Assembly (NCBI RefSeq): GCF_000418555.1
Contig: NZ_ATKM01000001.1
Span: 156,018 to 220,017 of the forward strand
Source of the DNA: Pseudomonas sp. P818
GTDB taxonomy: Bacteria > Pseudomonadota > Gammaproteobacteria > Pseudomonadales > Pseudomonadaceae
DNA length: 64,000 nt
Direction: 5' to 3'
The position numbers and the translations under genes are program-made. The notes under the pieces are model-generated. The model ran no database searches. It saw nothing but the letters and a program-made list of their open reading frames with translations, and was not told where the DNA came from. This document shows, in pieces, positions 1 to 10,209 of this stretch; the first letter of the stretch is position 1; every line of letters starts with the position of its first letter.

Positions 1-1
1 A

Positions 2-904
2 GCCAAGCTGCTTACCGGCAACTCCGGCTATGACCTGGTGATCCCCTCCAACCAGTTCCTCGAAACCCAGATCAAGGCCGGCGTATTCGCCCCGTTGGAC
101 AAGTCCAAGCTGCCTAATTGGAAGAACCTCGACCCGGTGCTGCTCGGCCTGCTGGAGAAGAATGACCCGGGCAACCAGTACGGTGTGCCCTACATGTACG
201 GCACCGTGCTGATCGGCTACAACCCCGACAAGGTCAAGGCTGCGCTCGGCGATGATGCCCCGGTCAACAGCTGGGATCTGGTGTTCAAGCCCGAGTACAT
301 GGAGAAGCTGAAATCCTGCGGCGTGGCCATGCTCGACTCGCCCACCGAGATCATCCCCATCGCCCTGCACTACCTGGGCCTGGACCCCAACAGCACCAAC
401 CCGGCCGACTATGACAAGGTCACCGAGCTGCTGCTGAAAGTGCGCCCCTACGTGGCCTACTTCCACTCTGCCAAATACATGACCGACATCGCCAACGGCG
501 ACATCTGCGTGGCCATCGGCTACTCGGGCAGCTTCTACCAGTTCGCCAACCGCGCCAAGGAGGCCGGCAACGGCGTGGTGATCAACTGGCGCCTGCCGAA
601 AGAAGGCGCGCCGATCTGGTTCGACACCTGGGCCATCCCCAAGAGCGCGAAGAACCTCGATGAAGCCCACGCCTTCATCAACCACCTGCTCGAACCCAAG
701 GTGATCGCGCCGATCAGCGACTTCCTCGGCTACCCCAACCCCAACGTGCCAGGCATGGAACTGGTGGGCGCGGAGATCGCCGACGATGCCGATCTGACGC
801 CGACGCCGGAGCTGCAGAAGTCGCTGTACGTTGTGCAGCCGCTACCGCAGAAGATCGAGCGGGTGCGTACGCGTGCTTGGACCTCGATCAAGTCGGGCAA
901 ATGA
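2..904 (+). CDS. PotF/SpuD-like periplasmic substrate-binding protein (5' partial)
   Basis: This is the C-terminal 300 residues of a periplasmic binding protein for a polyamine-type ABC importer; the start lies before the window and the frame is open from base 2. The fold is recognisable from the type-II binding-protein segments GVPYMYGT, IPIALHYLG, FDTWAIPKSAKN and the C-terminal RTRAWTSIKSGK, which closely match PotF/SpuD. The ligand-site aspartate in FDTWAIP is kept, but the family segment G-W-A-G-D reads G-Y-S-G-S here, so an amine-binding aspartate appears to be lost and the ligand may differ from putrescine or spermidine (inference). Its 3' end is echoed after the ggt gene, suggesting that a tandem paralogue once existed. 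Confidence 0.88.
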   Translation, partial: AKLLTGNSGYDLVIPSNQFLETQIKAGVFAPLDKSKLPNWKNLDPVLLGLLEKNDPGNQYGVPYMYGTVLIGYNPDKVKAALGDDAPVNSWDLVFKPEYMEKLKSCGVAMLDSPTEIIPIALHYLGLDPNSTNPADYDKVTELLLKVRPYVAYFHSAKYMTDIANGDICVAIGYSGSFYQFANRAKEAGNGVVINWRLPKEGAPIWFDTWAIPKSAKNLDEAHAFINHLLEPKVIAPISDFLGYPNPNVPGMELVGAEIADDADLTPTPELQKSLYVVQPLPQKIERVRTRAWTSIKSGK

Positions 905-911
905 TCCGTCG

Positions 912-975
912 CTAACGGCTCGCGGCTGAAGCCGCTCCTACAGATAGCGTCGCTTTTGTGGGAGGGGCTTTACCG
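912..975. repeat. Pseudomonas REP-like palindromic repeats
   Basis: Just after the binding-protein stop, CTCGCGGCTGAAGCCGCTCC and a second GTGGGAGGGGCTTTA-type unit match the short palindromic repeats dispersed through pseudomonad intergenic regions. A related, interrupted unit follows ggt. The function is unknown; such repeats can act as transcript ends. Confidence 0.6.
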
Positions 976-1084
976 AGGTGCTCACGTCTAGGCGGGCAAC
1001 TGCATTCCCACGCAGAGTACGGGAACGATCAACAGCGGGTAGCGGCCTACACTCAACAAGCACAATAAAAATCGAGGATCCTTC

Positions 1085-2758
1085 ATGCGTGTTTTGCACT
1101 TCAAGACCCTGACGCTCAGCGTCGCCTTCGCCGTTGGCAGCAATGCCGTGCTGGCCGCCAGCCTGGAAGGCGGTGCGGTCGCCGCACCGGATCAGTACGC
1201 CGCCAAGGTCGCCGCCCAGGTGCTCAGGAACGGGGGGAACGCGGTGGATGCCGCCGTCGCCACCGCCTTCACCCTGGCCGTCACCTACCCCGAAGCCGGC
1301 AACATCGGCGGCGGAGGTTTCATGACCCTGTTCATGGACGGCAAGCCGTATTTCCTCGACTACCGGGAAACCGCACCCAAGGCGGCGACCAAGACCATGT
1401 ACCTGGACGACAAGGGGGAGGTGATCGAGAACCTCAGCTTGGTCGGCGCCAAGGCTGCCGGCGTGCCCGGCACGGTGATGGGCCTGTGGGAGGCGCACAA
1501 GCGTTTCGGCAAACTGCCATGGAGCGATCTGATCACCCCCGCCATCGGTTATGCGAACGACGGCTTCAAGGTCGCTGACCAGCAGTTCCAGTACCGCGAG
1601 GACGCCATCGGCCTGTTCAACGGCCAGACCAACTTCACCGACTACTTCGGCACCATGCGCCCGGGCGAGGTATTCAAGCAGCCACAGATGGCAGAGACCC
1701 TCACGCGTATCGCCGCCGTGGGTCCGGACGAGTTCTACAAGGGCAAGACCGCCGACCTGCTGGTCGCCCAGATGCAGCGTGACGGCGGGTTGATCACTAA
1801 AGAGGATCTGGCCAACTACCGCGCCAAGTGGCGCGAACCGATGCGCGTCGACTGGCAAGGCAACACGCTCTACACCGCGCCGCTGCCTAGCTCCGGTGGC
1901 ATCGCCCTGGCCCAGCTGATCGGCATCAAGGAGCAGCGCGCCGCCGACTTCAAGGGCGTCGAGCTCAACTCCGCGCGTTACATCCACCTCCTGGCCGAGA
2001 TCGAAAAGCGCGTATTCGCCGACCGCGCCGACTACCTGGGTGACCCGGATTTCTCCGACGTTCCGGTCGACAAGCTGGTTGACGCCCAGTACCTCGAGCG
2101 CCGCGCCGGCGAGGTCAACCCGACCGCTATCTCGCCGACCGAGCAGGTACGCCCGGGCCTGGAACCGCACCAGACCACGCATTTTTCCATTGTCGACGCC
2201 GACGGCAACGCGGTCAGCAACACCTACACGCTGAATTGGGACTTCGGCAGTGGCGTGGTGGTCGAAGGCGCGGGTTTCCTGCTCAACGACGAGATGGACG
2301 ACTTCAGCGCCAAGCCCGGCGTGGCCAATGCCTTTGGCGTGGTAGGCAGTGATGCCAATGCCATCGAGCCGGGCAAGCGCATGTTGTCCTCGATGAGCCC
2401 GAGCATCGTCACCCGTGACGGCAAAGTCAGCCTGGTACTGGGTACGCCCGGCGGCTCGAGGATCTTCACCTCGATCTTCCAGGTGCTCAACAACGTCTAT
2501 GACTTCAAGCTGCCACTGGAAAAGGCCGTCGCCGCCCAGCGCGTCCACCATCAGCTGCTGCCCAAGGACACCATCTACTACGACGCCTACGCGCCGCTCA
2601 CTGGCAAGGTCGCCGACGAGCTCAAGGCCATGGGCTACGTGCTCGAAGACCAGGGCTGGAACATGGGCGACATACAGGCCATCCGCGTCGACGGGCGCAG
2701 CCTGGAAACCGCCTCCGATCCGCGTGGGCGTGGCGTCGGCCTGGTGGTGAAGCCCTGA
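1085..2758 (+). CDS. ggt: Gamma-glutamyltranspeptidase precursor
   Basis: A 557-residue periplasmic gamma-glutamyltransferase that hydrolyses glutathione and other gamma-glutamyl compounds or transfers the glutamyl group. A signal peptide of about 24 residues ends at AVLAAS. The proenzyme should self-cleave before Thr364, the first residue of TTHFSIVD, which becomes the N-terminal nucleophile of the small subunit. The NIGGGGFM segment, the late SSMSPSIV segment and GTPGGSRI (the family's glycine-rich substrate loop) are all present, so it looks active. Length is normal for the family. It is a single gene with its own leader, set between the PotF-like gene and a remnant of a similar gene. Confidence 0.95.
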   Translation: MRVLHFKTLTLSVAFAVGSNAVLAASLEGGAVAAPDQYAAKVAAQVLRNGGNAVDAAVATAFTLAVTYPEAGNIGGGGFMTLFMDGKPYFLDYRETAPKAATKTMYLDDKGEVIENLSLVGAKAAGVPGTVMGLWEAHKRFGKLPWSDLITPAIGYANDGFKVADQQFQYREDAIGLFNGQTNFTDYFGTMRPGEVFKQPQMAETLTRIAAVGPDEFYKGKTADLLVAQMQRDGGLITKEDLANYRAKWREPMRVDWQGNTLYTAPLPSSGGIALAQLIGIKEQRAADFKGVELNSARYIHLLAEIEKRVFADRADYLGDPDFSDVPVDKLVDAQYLERRAGEVNPTAISPTEQVRPGLEPHQTTHFSIVDADGNAVSNTYTLNWDFGSGVVVEGAGFLLNDEMDDFSAKPGVANAFGVVGSDANAIEPGKRMLSSMSPSIVTRDGKVSLVLGTPGGSRIFTSIFQVLNNVYDFKLPLEKAVAAQRVHHQLLPKDTIYYDAYAPLTGKVADELKAMGYVLEDQGWNMGDIQAIRVDGRSLETASDPRGRGVGLVVKP

Positions 2759-2773
2759 AGGGGCAGCGCGTCT

Positions 2774-2821
2774 GAGATCGAGCGCATGCGTACGTGGGCG
2801 TGCAGCTCGATCAAGGGGTAA
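2774..2821 (+). pseudogene. Remnant of the 3' end of a second PotF-like gene
   Basis: Bases 2774-2821 read E-I-E-R-M-R-T-W-A-C-S-S-I-K-G-stop. This aligns with the C-terminus K-I-E-R-V-R-T-R-A-W-T-S-I-K-S-G-K-stop of the PotF-like gene ending at 904. Similarity continues past the stop (GTGATTCGTCACTAACAGCTCGCGGCTGAAG against TGATCCGTCGCTAACGGCTCGCGGCTGAAG, shown here only as the start of the match). The simplest reading is the fossil end of a tandem binding-protein paralogue whose body was deleted or replaced around ggt. Confidence 0.7.
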
Positions 2822-2833
2822 GTGATTCGTCAC

Positions 2834-2880
2834 TAACAGCTCGCGGCTGAAGCGCAATGCCGTCCAGCCGCTCCTGCAAA
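2834..2880. repeat. Interrupted REP-like repeat
   Basis: GCTCGCGGCTGAAG and CAGCCGCTCCTGCA are the two arms of the REP-like unit seen at 912-940, here separated by about 13 extra bases. Confidence 0.5.
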
Positions 2881-2948
2881 CGCGATGCTTCTAACCTATG
2901 GTGCCCGCCCTTGGGCGCCCTCGAGGAACAGATGCTCGCACCGAAGCG

Positions 2949-2976
2949 AAACGCGCACCTGCAGGTGCGCGTTTTT
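2949..2976. terminator. Hairpin terminator between ggt and the M48 protease gene
   Basis: The perfect palindrome AACGCGCACCTGCAGGTGCG continues to CGTTTTT, giving a strong stem and T-tract. The preceding roughly 65 bases (from about 2885) contain no ORF; they may be an untranslated leader or a small transcript ending here. The rest of 2977-3156 shows nothing clear except the ribosome site of the next gene. Confidence 0.65.
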
Positions 2977-3156
2977 CGTTGTGATCGCCCTGGCTGTGCG
3001 TCTGCTGCCAGCCGATGAATGGCACTGCAGAAATAAGCCCAGCGTCACACCAGGCACTGGACGGGATGTATCTGGCTGGTCAAAATTTCGCCCTGCAATA
3101 CTCCTGTGCAATGGACGCCCTTGAACGCCGAAAAGGCTTCGAGACGAGGACACGAT

Positions 3157-6030
3157 ATGGATGATCTCTATCCCGCCGGGCCCAGCGATGTGCCCGCAAC
3201 GCTTACCCGCCCCAGTTCCCTCTACAAGCGCCAGGCTTGGCTTGCCGTTGGCAGTCTGGCCTTGTTCGTTGCGCTCTACTTCGCCCTTGCAGGCTGGTTC
3301 GGCTGGACCGCCTGGCGCCTGATCAGCAGCGCGCTGGCCGGCAGCGAAGACGCGATCGTGCATGGTCTGGTGGGCGGCTGCTCTGCCTTTCTCTGTGCGT
3401 TCATGCTCAAGGCGCTTGTTTTCATGGAGCGCGGCGGTGCGCCGAATCACGTCGAACTGCGCGCCGAAGAGCAGCCACAGCTGTTTGCCTTTCTCTACCG
3501 GCTGGCCGACGAAGCCGGCGCGCCGCGGCCTCATCGCGTGTATCTGTCGGCGCGGGTCAACGCGGCGGTGTTCTATGACCTTTCGGTTCTCAACCTGCTG
3601 TTCCCTTCGCGCAAGAATCTGGAGATCGGCCTGCCGCTGGTCAATATCCTCACCCTGAGCGAATTCAAGGCGGTGCTGGCCCATGAGTTCGGCCACTTCG
3701 CCCAGCGCTCGATGGCCATTGGCAGCTGGGTCTACATCGCCCAGCAGATCGCGTCGCACATCATCACCAAGCGTGACGCGCTGGATAAGCTGCTGCGCAT
3801 GCTGTCGAAGTTCGACCTGCGCATCGCCTGGATCGGCTGGTTGCTGTCGTTGATCGTCTGGTCGATCCGCTCGCTGCTCGATACCCTGTTCCGCCTGGTG
3901 GTGCTGGCGCAACGCGCCCTGTCGCGGCAGATGGAGTTCCAGGCCGATCTGGTCGCGGTTTCCCTCACCGGTAGCGACGAACTGGTGCACGCCCTGCACA
4001 AGCTGCAAGCCGCCGACGAGGCCTGGGAGCGCACCCTGGCCTTCGCCAACAGCGAATACCAGCAAGGGCGTTCGGTGCAGGATCTGTTCAGCATCCAGAC
4101 CCAGGTTCTGGAGCGGGTCACGCAGATTCTCAACGACCCCTGCTACGGCAAGGTTCCACCTCGCCCCAGCGACGCTCCCGAGCAGCACCGCGTATTCGTC
4201 TCCGGCTTCGCCCAACCGCCGCAGATGTGGTCGACTCACCCGGCCAACAGCGACCGCGAAGAAAATGCCAAGCGTCTGTATCTGCCCGCTCCGCATGACG
4301 CGCGCAGCGCCTGGGTGCTGTTCGACGAGCCGCAGGCCCTGCGCCAGCGCCTGACCAGTGACTTCTTCCACGGCGCGCAACTCGAGCCCGTCGCGCTGGA
4401 GCAGTCCCTGCGCACCCTGGCCGACCGCTACGACATGCTGCAATACGCCCCCGACTACCAGGGCGCCTACCTCGGGCGCAGCCTCACCCGCCACGCCGAA
4501 CGAGCCGCTGAGCTCTATCAGGACGCCTCCCCGGCGACCGACCTGCACGGCGCGCTGCAGGCGCTCTATCCGCCCAGCCTCAGCCAGCAGCTGCACCAGC
4601 TGCGCGCTCTGGAAGAAGAACGCGGCATGCTGCAGGCGCTGCGGGACAAGGTCTACAAGGCCTCCGGCGGCTCCATCGTGTTCCGTGGTAGCAGCGTTTC
4701 ACGCCGAGATCTGCCGCGCCTTATCGAGCAGGTCACCGACGAAGCCGAAGCGCTGCGGCAGGAGATCCTCGGCCATGATCGTCGCTGCCGGGCCACTCAC
4801 CTGGCCATCGCCGAACAGTTCGGCAACGGCTGGCCGGCCTACCTGATCGGCCTGATCGAGGTGCTGCATTATGCCGAGCACAGCCTGGCCGACCTGCGCG
4901 ATGCGCAAGGTTTGCTGGCCAACGTTACCTCGGTGGTGCTGGCCGACGGCAAGGTCAGCTCGCGCGAACTCAAGCGCCTGTTGCAGACGGCCAACGAGTT
5001 GCATCGAGTGATGACGGGTATCCATGGAGACAAACAGCTCGTGGTGCTGGATCAGCCTCTGCTGACGCGTCTGGGTGTCGAATCCTGGGCGGCCTCGCTG
5101 GAAGATTTCACCCTGCCTCAGGCGACCAATGACAACGTCAATGAGTGGATGCAGGTGATCGATGGCTGGGGCAACAGCCTCGCTGCCCAGCTATCCGGCC
5201 TGTGCAGCGCGACCCTGGAACAGTTGCTGCACAGCGAAGCCGAGCTGGCGCGTCACCTGCGTCAGCACAGTCAGCCCGATGCCGCCCCGGCACCCACGCA
5301 GGTGCCGCAACGCTACACCACGCTCTTGCCTGGGAAGGAACGCAAGCGCCAGTTGAAACTGGACTGGTGGGATCGCTTCCAGATTGCCGATGGCGCTCTG
5401 GCAACGAGCCTTCGCCTGTTGGTAGCAGGTCTTATCGTGGGGGCCGTACTGGGTTTCGGCAGCCTGACGGGTGTGGATACCAAGGTCGCCGTCTACAACG
5501 GTCTGGGTACGGCGGTGCTGGTGCGAATCGGCGACCAGGCATCGGTTGTCGGAGCCTATTCCTCTGCCCAGATCAACGTCGGTTTCGCCAGCAACACCGA
5601 GGTGAGCGCCCGCACCCTTACAGGCGATTTGATCGAAACCTTTACCCCCAGCGTGAGCAACACGGGGCTGCATTACGTCTACAACGTCGCGGGCGCCAGC
5701 CCTCTGGTGGCCTGGACGGCGTCATACGGCAATGCCGCCGAGGAAGAACCGCGCTTTCTCGGCGCGCCGCGCTGGCTCGATGCCCGTGCCGACTTCTTCT
5801 TCACCGACCCGCCCGAGTCCATCAGCACCAAGAGCGGCGGCGCTAAGCGCCGCATTCTCAGCGGTATGGGTGACGGTACGCCCGAGGAGATCCTCAAGCT
5901 GGCTGGCAGTGAAGCCCAGGCGCAGCAGATCATCCAGGCGCATGTTCGCTGGGATGAGCCCAGCGCGGCCAACGCCGCTCTGTGGAAGGCTTATGCCCAA
6001 GGCCTGGACGCGTCCGGCAAGGCTCCTTGA
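3157..6030 (+). CDS. Large membrane-bound M48-family metallopeptidase
   Basis: A 957-residue integral membrane zinc protease. Two membrane segments near residues 25-45 and 65-90 precede the catalytic HEFGH motif at 176-180. Further hydrophobic segments follow, then EFQAD, which supplies the third zinc ligand as in HtpX/Ste24-type proteases. A middle region has a TerB-like acidic stretch (LADGKVSSRE), and another membrane segment lies near residue 750 before a beta-rich C-terminal tail. The ATG at 3157 was chosen because GACGAGGA sits 6 bases upstream; an in-frame ATG at 3106 has no such site. The gene is about three times the length of HtpX, so it is a distinct large subfamily of unknown substrate. 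It is monocistronic, with a terminator after it. Confidence 0.85.
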   Translation: MDDLYPAGPSDVPATLTRPSSLYKRQAWLAVGSLALFVALYFALAGWFGWTAWRLISSALAGSEDAIVHGLVGGCSAFLCAFMLKALVFMERGGAPNHVELRAEEQPQLFAFLYRLADEAGAPRPHRVYLSARVNAAVFYDLSVLNLLFPSRKNLEIGLPLVNILTLSEFKAVLAHEFGHFAQRSMAIGSWVYIAQQIASHIITKRDALDKLLRMLSKFDLRIAWIGWLLSLIVWSIRSLLDTLFRLVVLAQRALSRQMEFQADLVAVSLTGSDELVHALHKLQAADEAWERTLAFANSEYQQGRSVQDLFSIQTQVLERVTQILNDPCYGKVPPRPSDAPEQHRVFVSGFAQPPQMWSTHPANSDREENAKRLYLPAPHDARSAWVLFDEPQALRQRLTSDFFHGAQLEPVALEQSLRTLADRYDMLQYAPDYQGAYLGRSLTRHAERAAELYQDASPATDLHGALQALYPPSLSQQLHQLRALEEERGMLQALRDKVYKASGGSIVFRGSSVSRRDLPRLIEQVTDEAEALRQEILGHDRRCRATHLAIAEQFGNGWPAYLIGLIEVLHYAEHSLADLRDAQGLLANVTSVVLADGKVSSRELKRLLQTANELHRVMTGIHGDKQLVVLDQPLLTRLGVESWAASLEDFTLPQATNDNVNEWMQVIDGWGNSLAAQLSGLCSATLEQLLHSEAELARHLRQHSQPDAAPAPTQVPQRYTTLLPGKERKRQLKLDWWDRFQIADGALATSLRLLVAGLIVGAVLGFGSLTGVDTKVAVYNGLGTAVLVRIGDQASVVGAYSSAQINVGFASNTEVSARTLTGDLIETFTPSVSNTGLHYVYNVAGASPLVAWTASYGNAAEEEPRFLGAPRWLDARADFFFTDPPESISTKSGGAKRRILSGMGDGTPEEILKLAGSEAQAQQIIQAHVRWDEPSAANAALWKAYAQGLDASGKAP

Positions 6031-6041
6031 GCATTGATGAA

Positions 6042-6070
6042 AAAACAGGCGCCTTAGGGCGTCTGTTTTC
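6042..6070 (+). terminator. Rho-independent terminator after the M48 gene
   Basis: AAAACAGGCGCC, a short loop, then GGCGTCTGTTTT forms a stem with flanking A and T tracts, so it can serve both this gene and the convergent LysR gene. Confidence 0.75.
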
Positions 6071-6104
6071 TTTCGCGCTGAAGTGGCTCGCCACCAGCCG
6101 ACAC

Positions 6105-7010
6105 TCAACCGCCCACTTCCCCCGTCTCCAACTTGCGCCAGAGCAAACGCACCGCCGCCTTGCGCACCAGGGCGCAGCGGTACAGGCGGATTTCCAGCGG
6201 GATCTGCCACTGATCGCCGCCGCAGATGGCCAGTTCGCCACGGGCCAGTTCGGCGGTGACCGACAGGCGTGGCACCCAGGCCACGCCCATGCCCTGCAGC
6301 GCCATGCTCTTGAGGCTGTCGGCCATGGCGGTTTCGTACACGGTGGTCGAGCGTAGCGCGCGCTGGCGCAGCAGCAGGTTGACCGAGCGCCCGAGAAAGG
6401 CGCCGGCGCTATAGGCCAGCAGTGGTACGCTCTGCCCGCCGTCGAGGTCGTACAGCGGCGCGCCGGACTCGTTCACCGCGCATACCGGCAACATCGAGGT
6501 GGCGCCCAGGTGCAGCGAGGGAAAGATCGCCGGATCCATCTGCAGCGCCGCGTCCGGGTCGTAGTACGCGAGGATCAGGTCGCAGGCGCCTTCGCGTAGC
6601 GAGTGCACCGCCTCGCCGACGTTGGTCGCCACCAGGCGGGTAGTCAGTGGCAGGCCTTCGCGGCGCAGGCGGGCGATCCATTCCGGGAAAAAACCCAGGG
6701 TCAGCGAGTGTGCGGCGGCAATCGACAGCACTTCGCCCTGCTGACCTTCTAGATTGTGCAGGTGGCGCACCACCTCGCCGAGCTGCTCGACCAGGCTGCG
6801 CGCGGTGACCAGAAACAGGCGCCCGGCCTCGGTCAGTTCGATGGGGGTGCAGGAGCGATCCACCAGGGTCAGGCCGAGCATGGCTTCCAGGCTGCGGATA
6901 CGCCGGCTGAACGCCGGTTGGGTGACGAAACGCTTTTCCGCGGCCTGGGAGAAGCTGCGGGTGGCGGCCAGGGCGACGAAGTCTTCCAGCCATTTGGTTT
7001 CCAGGTTCAT
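6105..7010 (-). CDS. LysR-family regulator, HypT/YjiE-like
   Basis: A 301-residue LysR-type transcription factor. The N-terminal winged helix reads WLEDFVALAATRSFSQAA, then QPAFSRRIRSLE. The segment IAAAHSLTLGFFP opens the effector domain and closely resembles the same stretch of E. coli HypT (YjiE), the hypochlorite-responsive regulator, so it belongs to that subgroup; whether it senses oxidants is inference. The ATG at 7010 has GGAG five bases upstream and matches the usual M-N-L-E-T-K-W start; an upstream start at 7034 lacks this. It is divergent from aspA, as in P. aeruginosa, and may regulate it. Confidence 0.85.
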   Translation of the reverse strand: MNLETKWLEDFVALAATRSFSQAAEKRFVTQPAFSRRIRSLEAMLGLTLVDRSCTPIELTEAGRLFLVTARSLVEQLGEVVRHLHNLEGQQGEVLSIAAAHSLTLGFFPEWIARLRREGLPLTTRLVATNVGEAVHSLREGACDLILAYYDPDAALQMDPAIFPSLHLGATSMLPVCAVNESGAPLYDLDGGQSVPLLAYSAGAFLGRSVNLLLRQRALRSTTVYETAMADSLKSMALQGMGVAWVPRLSVTAELARGELAICGGDQWQIPLEIRLYRCALVRKAAVRLLWRKLETGEVGG

Positions 7011-7020
7011 CGAGTCTCCG

Positions 7021-7081
7021 TAGCCCGGATGCAATCCGGGGTTGGCCCGTCACGTTGCCCCGGATTGCATCCGGGCTACAC
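7021..7081. repeat. Inverted repeat of the CCGGATTGCATCCGGGCTAC type
   Basis: TAGCCCGGATGCAATCCGGG and its inverted copy CCCCGGATTGCATCCGGGCTA form a roughly 60-bp hairpin upstream of the LysR gene. Single arms of the same unit occur at 18955-18976 and, degenerate, at 31096-31115. This is a common pseudomonad intergenic repeat. Confidence 0.7.
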
Positions 7082-7107
7082 GGTTTGGCGGGCGCAGCTG
7101 CCGTGGT

Positions 7108-7224
7108 GCGTCGCGTAACCCACCAGGCGGTGGATCACCGTTGCGCCGATGGTGGGTTACGCCGCGTCTCGAACGACGTGATGTTCGGCAATGGCAGCAT
7201 GCGGCTAAGCCCACCCTACGTTTG
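7108..7224. repeat. Dispersed GGTGGGTTACGC repeat, copy 1
   Basis: GCGTAACCCACC (7113-7124) and GGTGGGTTACGC (7151-7162) are exact inverted arms around a GTTGCGCCGAT core; AAGCCCACCCTACG follows. The second copy at 31190-31310 is nearly identical. It fills much of the 350-base gap between the LysR gene and aspA. The rest of the gap (7225-7362) holds the aspA leader, in which I see no firm promoter. Confidence 0.75.
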
Positions 7225-7362
7225 CCCCTATCCCGCGGTCACATCCACATTATGCCGATTGTGCATGGGGCAGCAAGCAACGGCATTGGTAGCGGTACGG
7301 TCGGAGCCCATATTCTATGGGCATCGCGGCACCCGCCGTATTTCCCAAGAGTCATCTCTATC

Positions 7363-8787
<1,425 letters not shown>

Positions 8788-8801
8788 TTCACCGAATGAC
8801 G

Positions 8802-8828
8802 CACGCCGCCCCTTGGGCGGCGTGTTCA
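8802..8828 (+). terminator. Hairpin after aspA
   Basis: CACGCCGCC-CCTT-GGGCGGCGTG forms a strong stem followed by only a weak T-tract (TTCATT). It may be a partial terminator or an intercistronic hairpin before the symporter gene. Confidence 0.6.
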
Positions 8829-8916
8829 TTTCCGCCCTCGAGCCTGTTCATGGGGCGGCACCGCTCAAGGCCGCACAGACGGCCCCACAACAACGACAAT
8901 TCGGGTGATAACCAAC

Positions 8917-10170
8917 ATGAGTCAGAGCAACACCGCTTCCCCTTCTTTTCTGGCCCGCGTGCCGCTGTGGCAGCAGATCCTCGTCGGTCTGGCGCTCGGC
9001 GTGGTGGTCGGCATGCTGTTCAAGAGCCTTGCCCTGGCGCTGGCGCCGGTCGGCGCGCTGTTCCTCAACGCGATCAAGATGTTGATCGTACCGCTGGTGT
9101 TCGTCTCCCTGGTGGCGGGCATCACCGCCATGAGCGACAGCGCCAAGCTCGGCCGCATCAGCGTCAAGACCATCGCCATCTACCTGGTCACCACCGCCTT
9201 CGCGGTGAGCATCGGCCTGGCGTTCGGCACCCTGTTCAGCCCCGGTGAGGGCATGAACATGGTCGCCAGCGGCAGCGAAGAGGCCAAGCAGGCGCCTTCG
9301 CTGGTGCAGATCCTGGTGGGCCTGGTGCCGACCAACCCGGTGATGGCCTTCGCCGAAGGCAACATTCTGCAGATCATCGTCTTCGCCATCGCCCTGGGCG
9401 TGAGCATGAACCTGATCGGCGAGAAGGCCGCGCCGGTGGTCAAGCTGTTCGACAGCCTGGCCGAGGTGTTCTACAAGCTCACCGACCTGGTGATGCGCTT
9501 CGCTCCCATCGGCGTGTTCGCGCTGATCGCCGGCGTGGTCGCCTCCCACGGTATCGAAGTGCTGCTGCCACTGGCCGGGGTGATCGGGGTGATCTACCTG
9601 GCCAGCATCGCCCACATGTTGCTGATCTATGGTGGCCTGATCGGTGGTCTGGCGCGCCTCAGCCCGCTGCGTTTCTTCCGCGGCATCGCCCCGGCGCTGG
9701 CAGTGGCCTTCAGTACCTCGAGCAGCTCCGGCACCCTGCCGGTGTCCATCGAGTGCGCGCGCAAGAACCTCGGCGTATCGCAGGGCGTGGCCGGCTTCGT
9801 GCTGCCGGTGGGCGCCACCATCAACATGGACGGCACCGCCATCTACCAGGGCGTGCTGGCGCTGTTCATCGCCCAGGCCTTCGGCATCGACCTCAATGCC
9901 GGCCAGTACCTGATGATCATCCTCACCGCCACCCTGGCTTCGGTCGGCACCGCCGGTGTACCTGGCGCCGGCCTGATCATGCTCGGCCTGGTGCTGACCT
10001 CGGTCGGCCTGCCGCTGGAAGGCGTGGCGCTGATCGCCGGTATCGACCGCATCCTCGACATGGCGCGCACCACGGTGAACGTCGCCGGTGACCTGATGAC
10101 CACCACCCTGGTGGGCAGCAGCGAGAAGGAGCTGGATCGCGAGATCTACAACAGCGACAACGCTGCCTGA
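8917..10170 (+). CDS. Dicarboxylate/amino acid:cation symporter (DAACS family)
   Basis: A 417-residue inner-membrane secondary transporter of the GltP/GltT/SstT superfamily, which takes up aspartate, glutamate, C4-dicarboxylates or serine with sodium or protons. The family signatures are clear: the serine-rich hairpin-1 segment FSTSSSSGTLPVS and the NMDGTAIYQ motif of TM7, then AGVPGAG in hairpin 2. The ATG at 8917 was chosen over an upstream start because it begins the typical short cytoplasmic N-terminus. Being next to aspA makes aspartate or glutamate the likely substrate (inference). It ends at a strong terminator. Confidence 0.9.
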   Translation: MSQSNTASPSFLARVPLWQQILVGLALGVVVGMLFKSLALALAPVGALFLNAIKMLIVPLVFVSLVAGITAMSDSAKLGRISVKTIAIYLVTTAFAVSIGLAFGTLFSPGEGMNMVASGSEEAKQAPSLVQILVGLVPTNPVMAFAEGNILQIIVFAIALGVSMNLIGEKAAPVVKLFDSLAEVFYKLTDLVMRFAPIGVFALIAGVVASHGIEVLLPLAGVIGVIYLASIAHMLLIYGGLIGGLARLSPLRFFRGIAPALAVAFSTSSSSGTLPVSIECARKNLGVSQGVAGFVLPVGATINMDGTAIYQGVLALFIAQAFGIDLNAGQYLMIILTATLASVGTAGVPGAGLIMLGLVLTSVGLPLEGVALIAGIDRILDMARTTVNVAGDLMTTTLVGSSEKELDREIYNSDNAA

Positions 10171-10209
10171 GCAACCGTTTTCATAGGAGGCCTTCACCAG
10201 CCTCAACCT

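Noticed and set aside
938..2857. 639-residue reverse frame opposite ggt
   Set aside because: It mirrors the codons of ggt, has the Arg/His/Gly-rich composition of an antisense shadow and no family motif.
8848..10206. 452-residue reverse frame opposite the DAACS symporter
   Set aside because: Antisense of transmembrane codons; no plausible domains.
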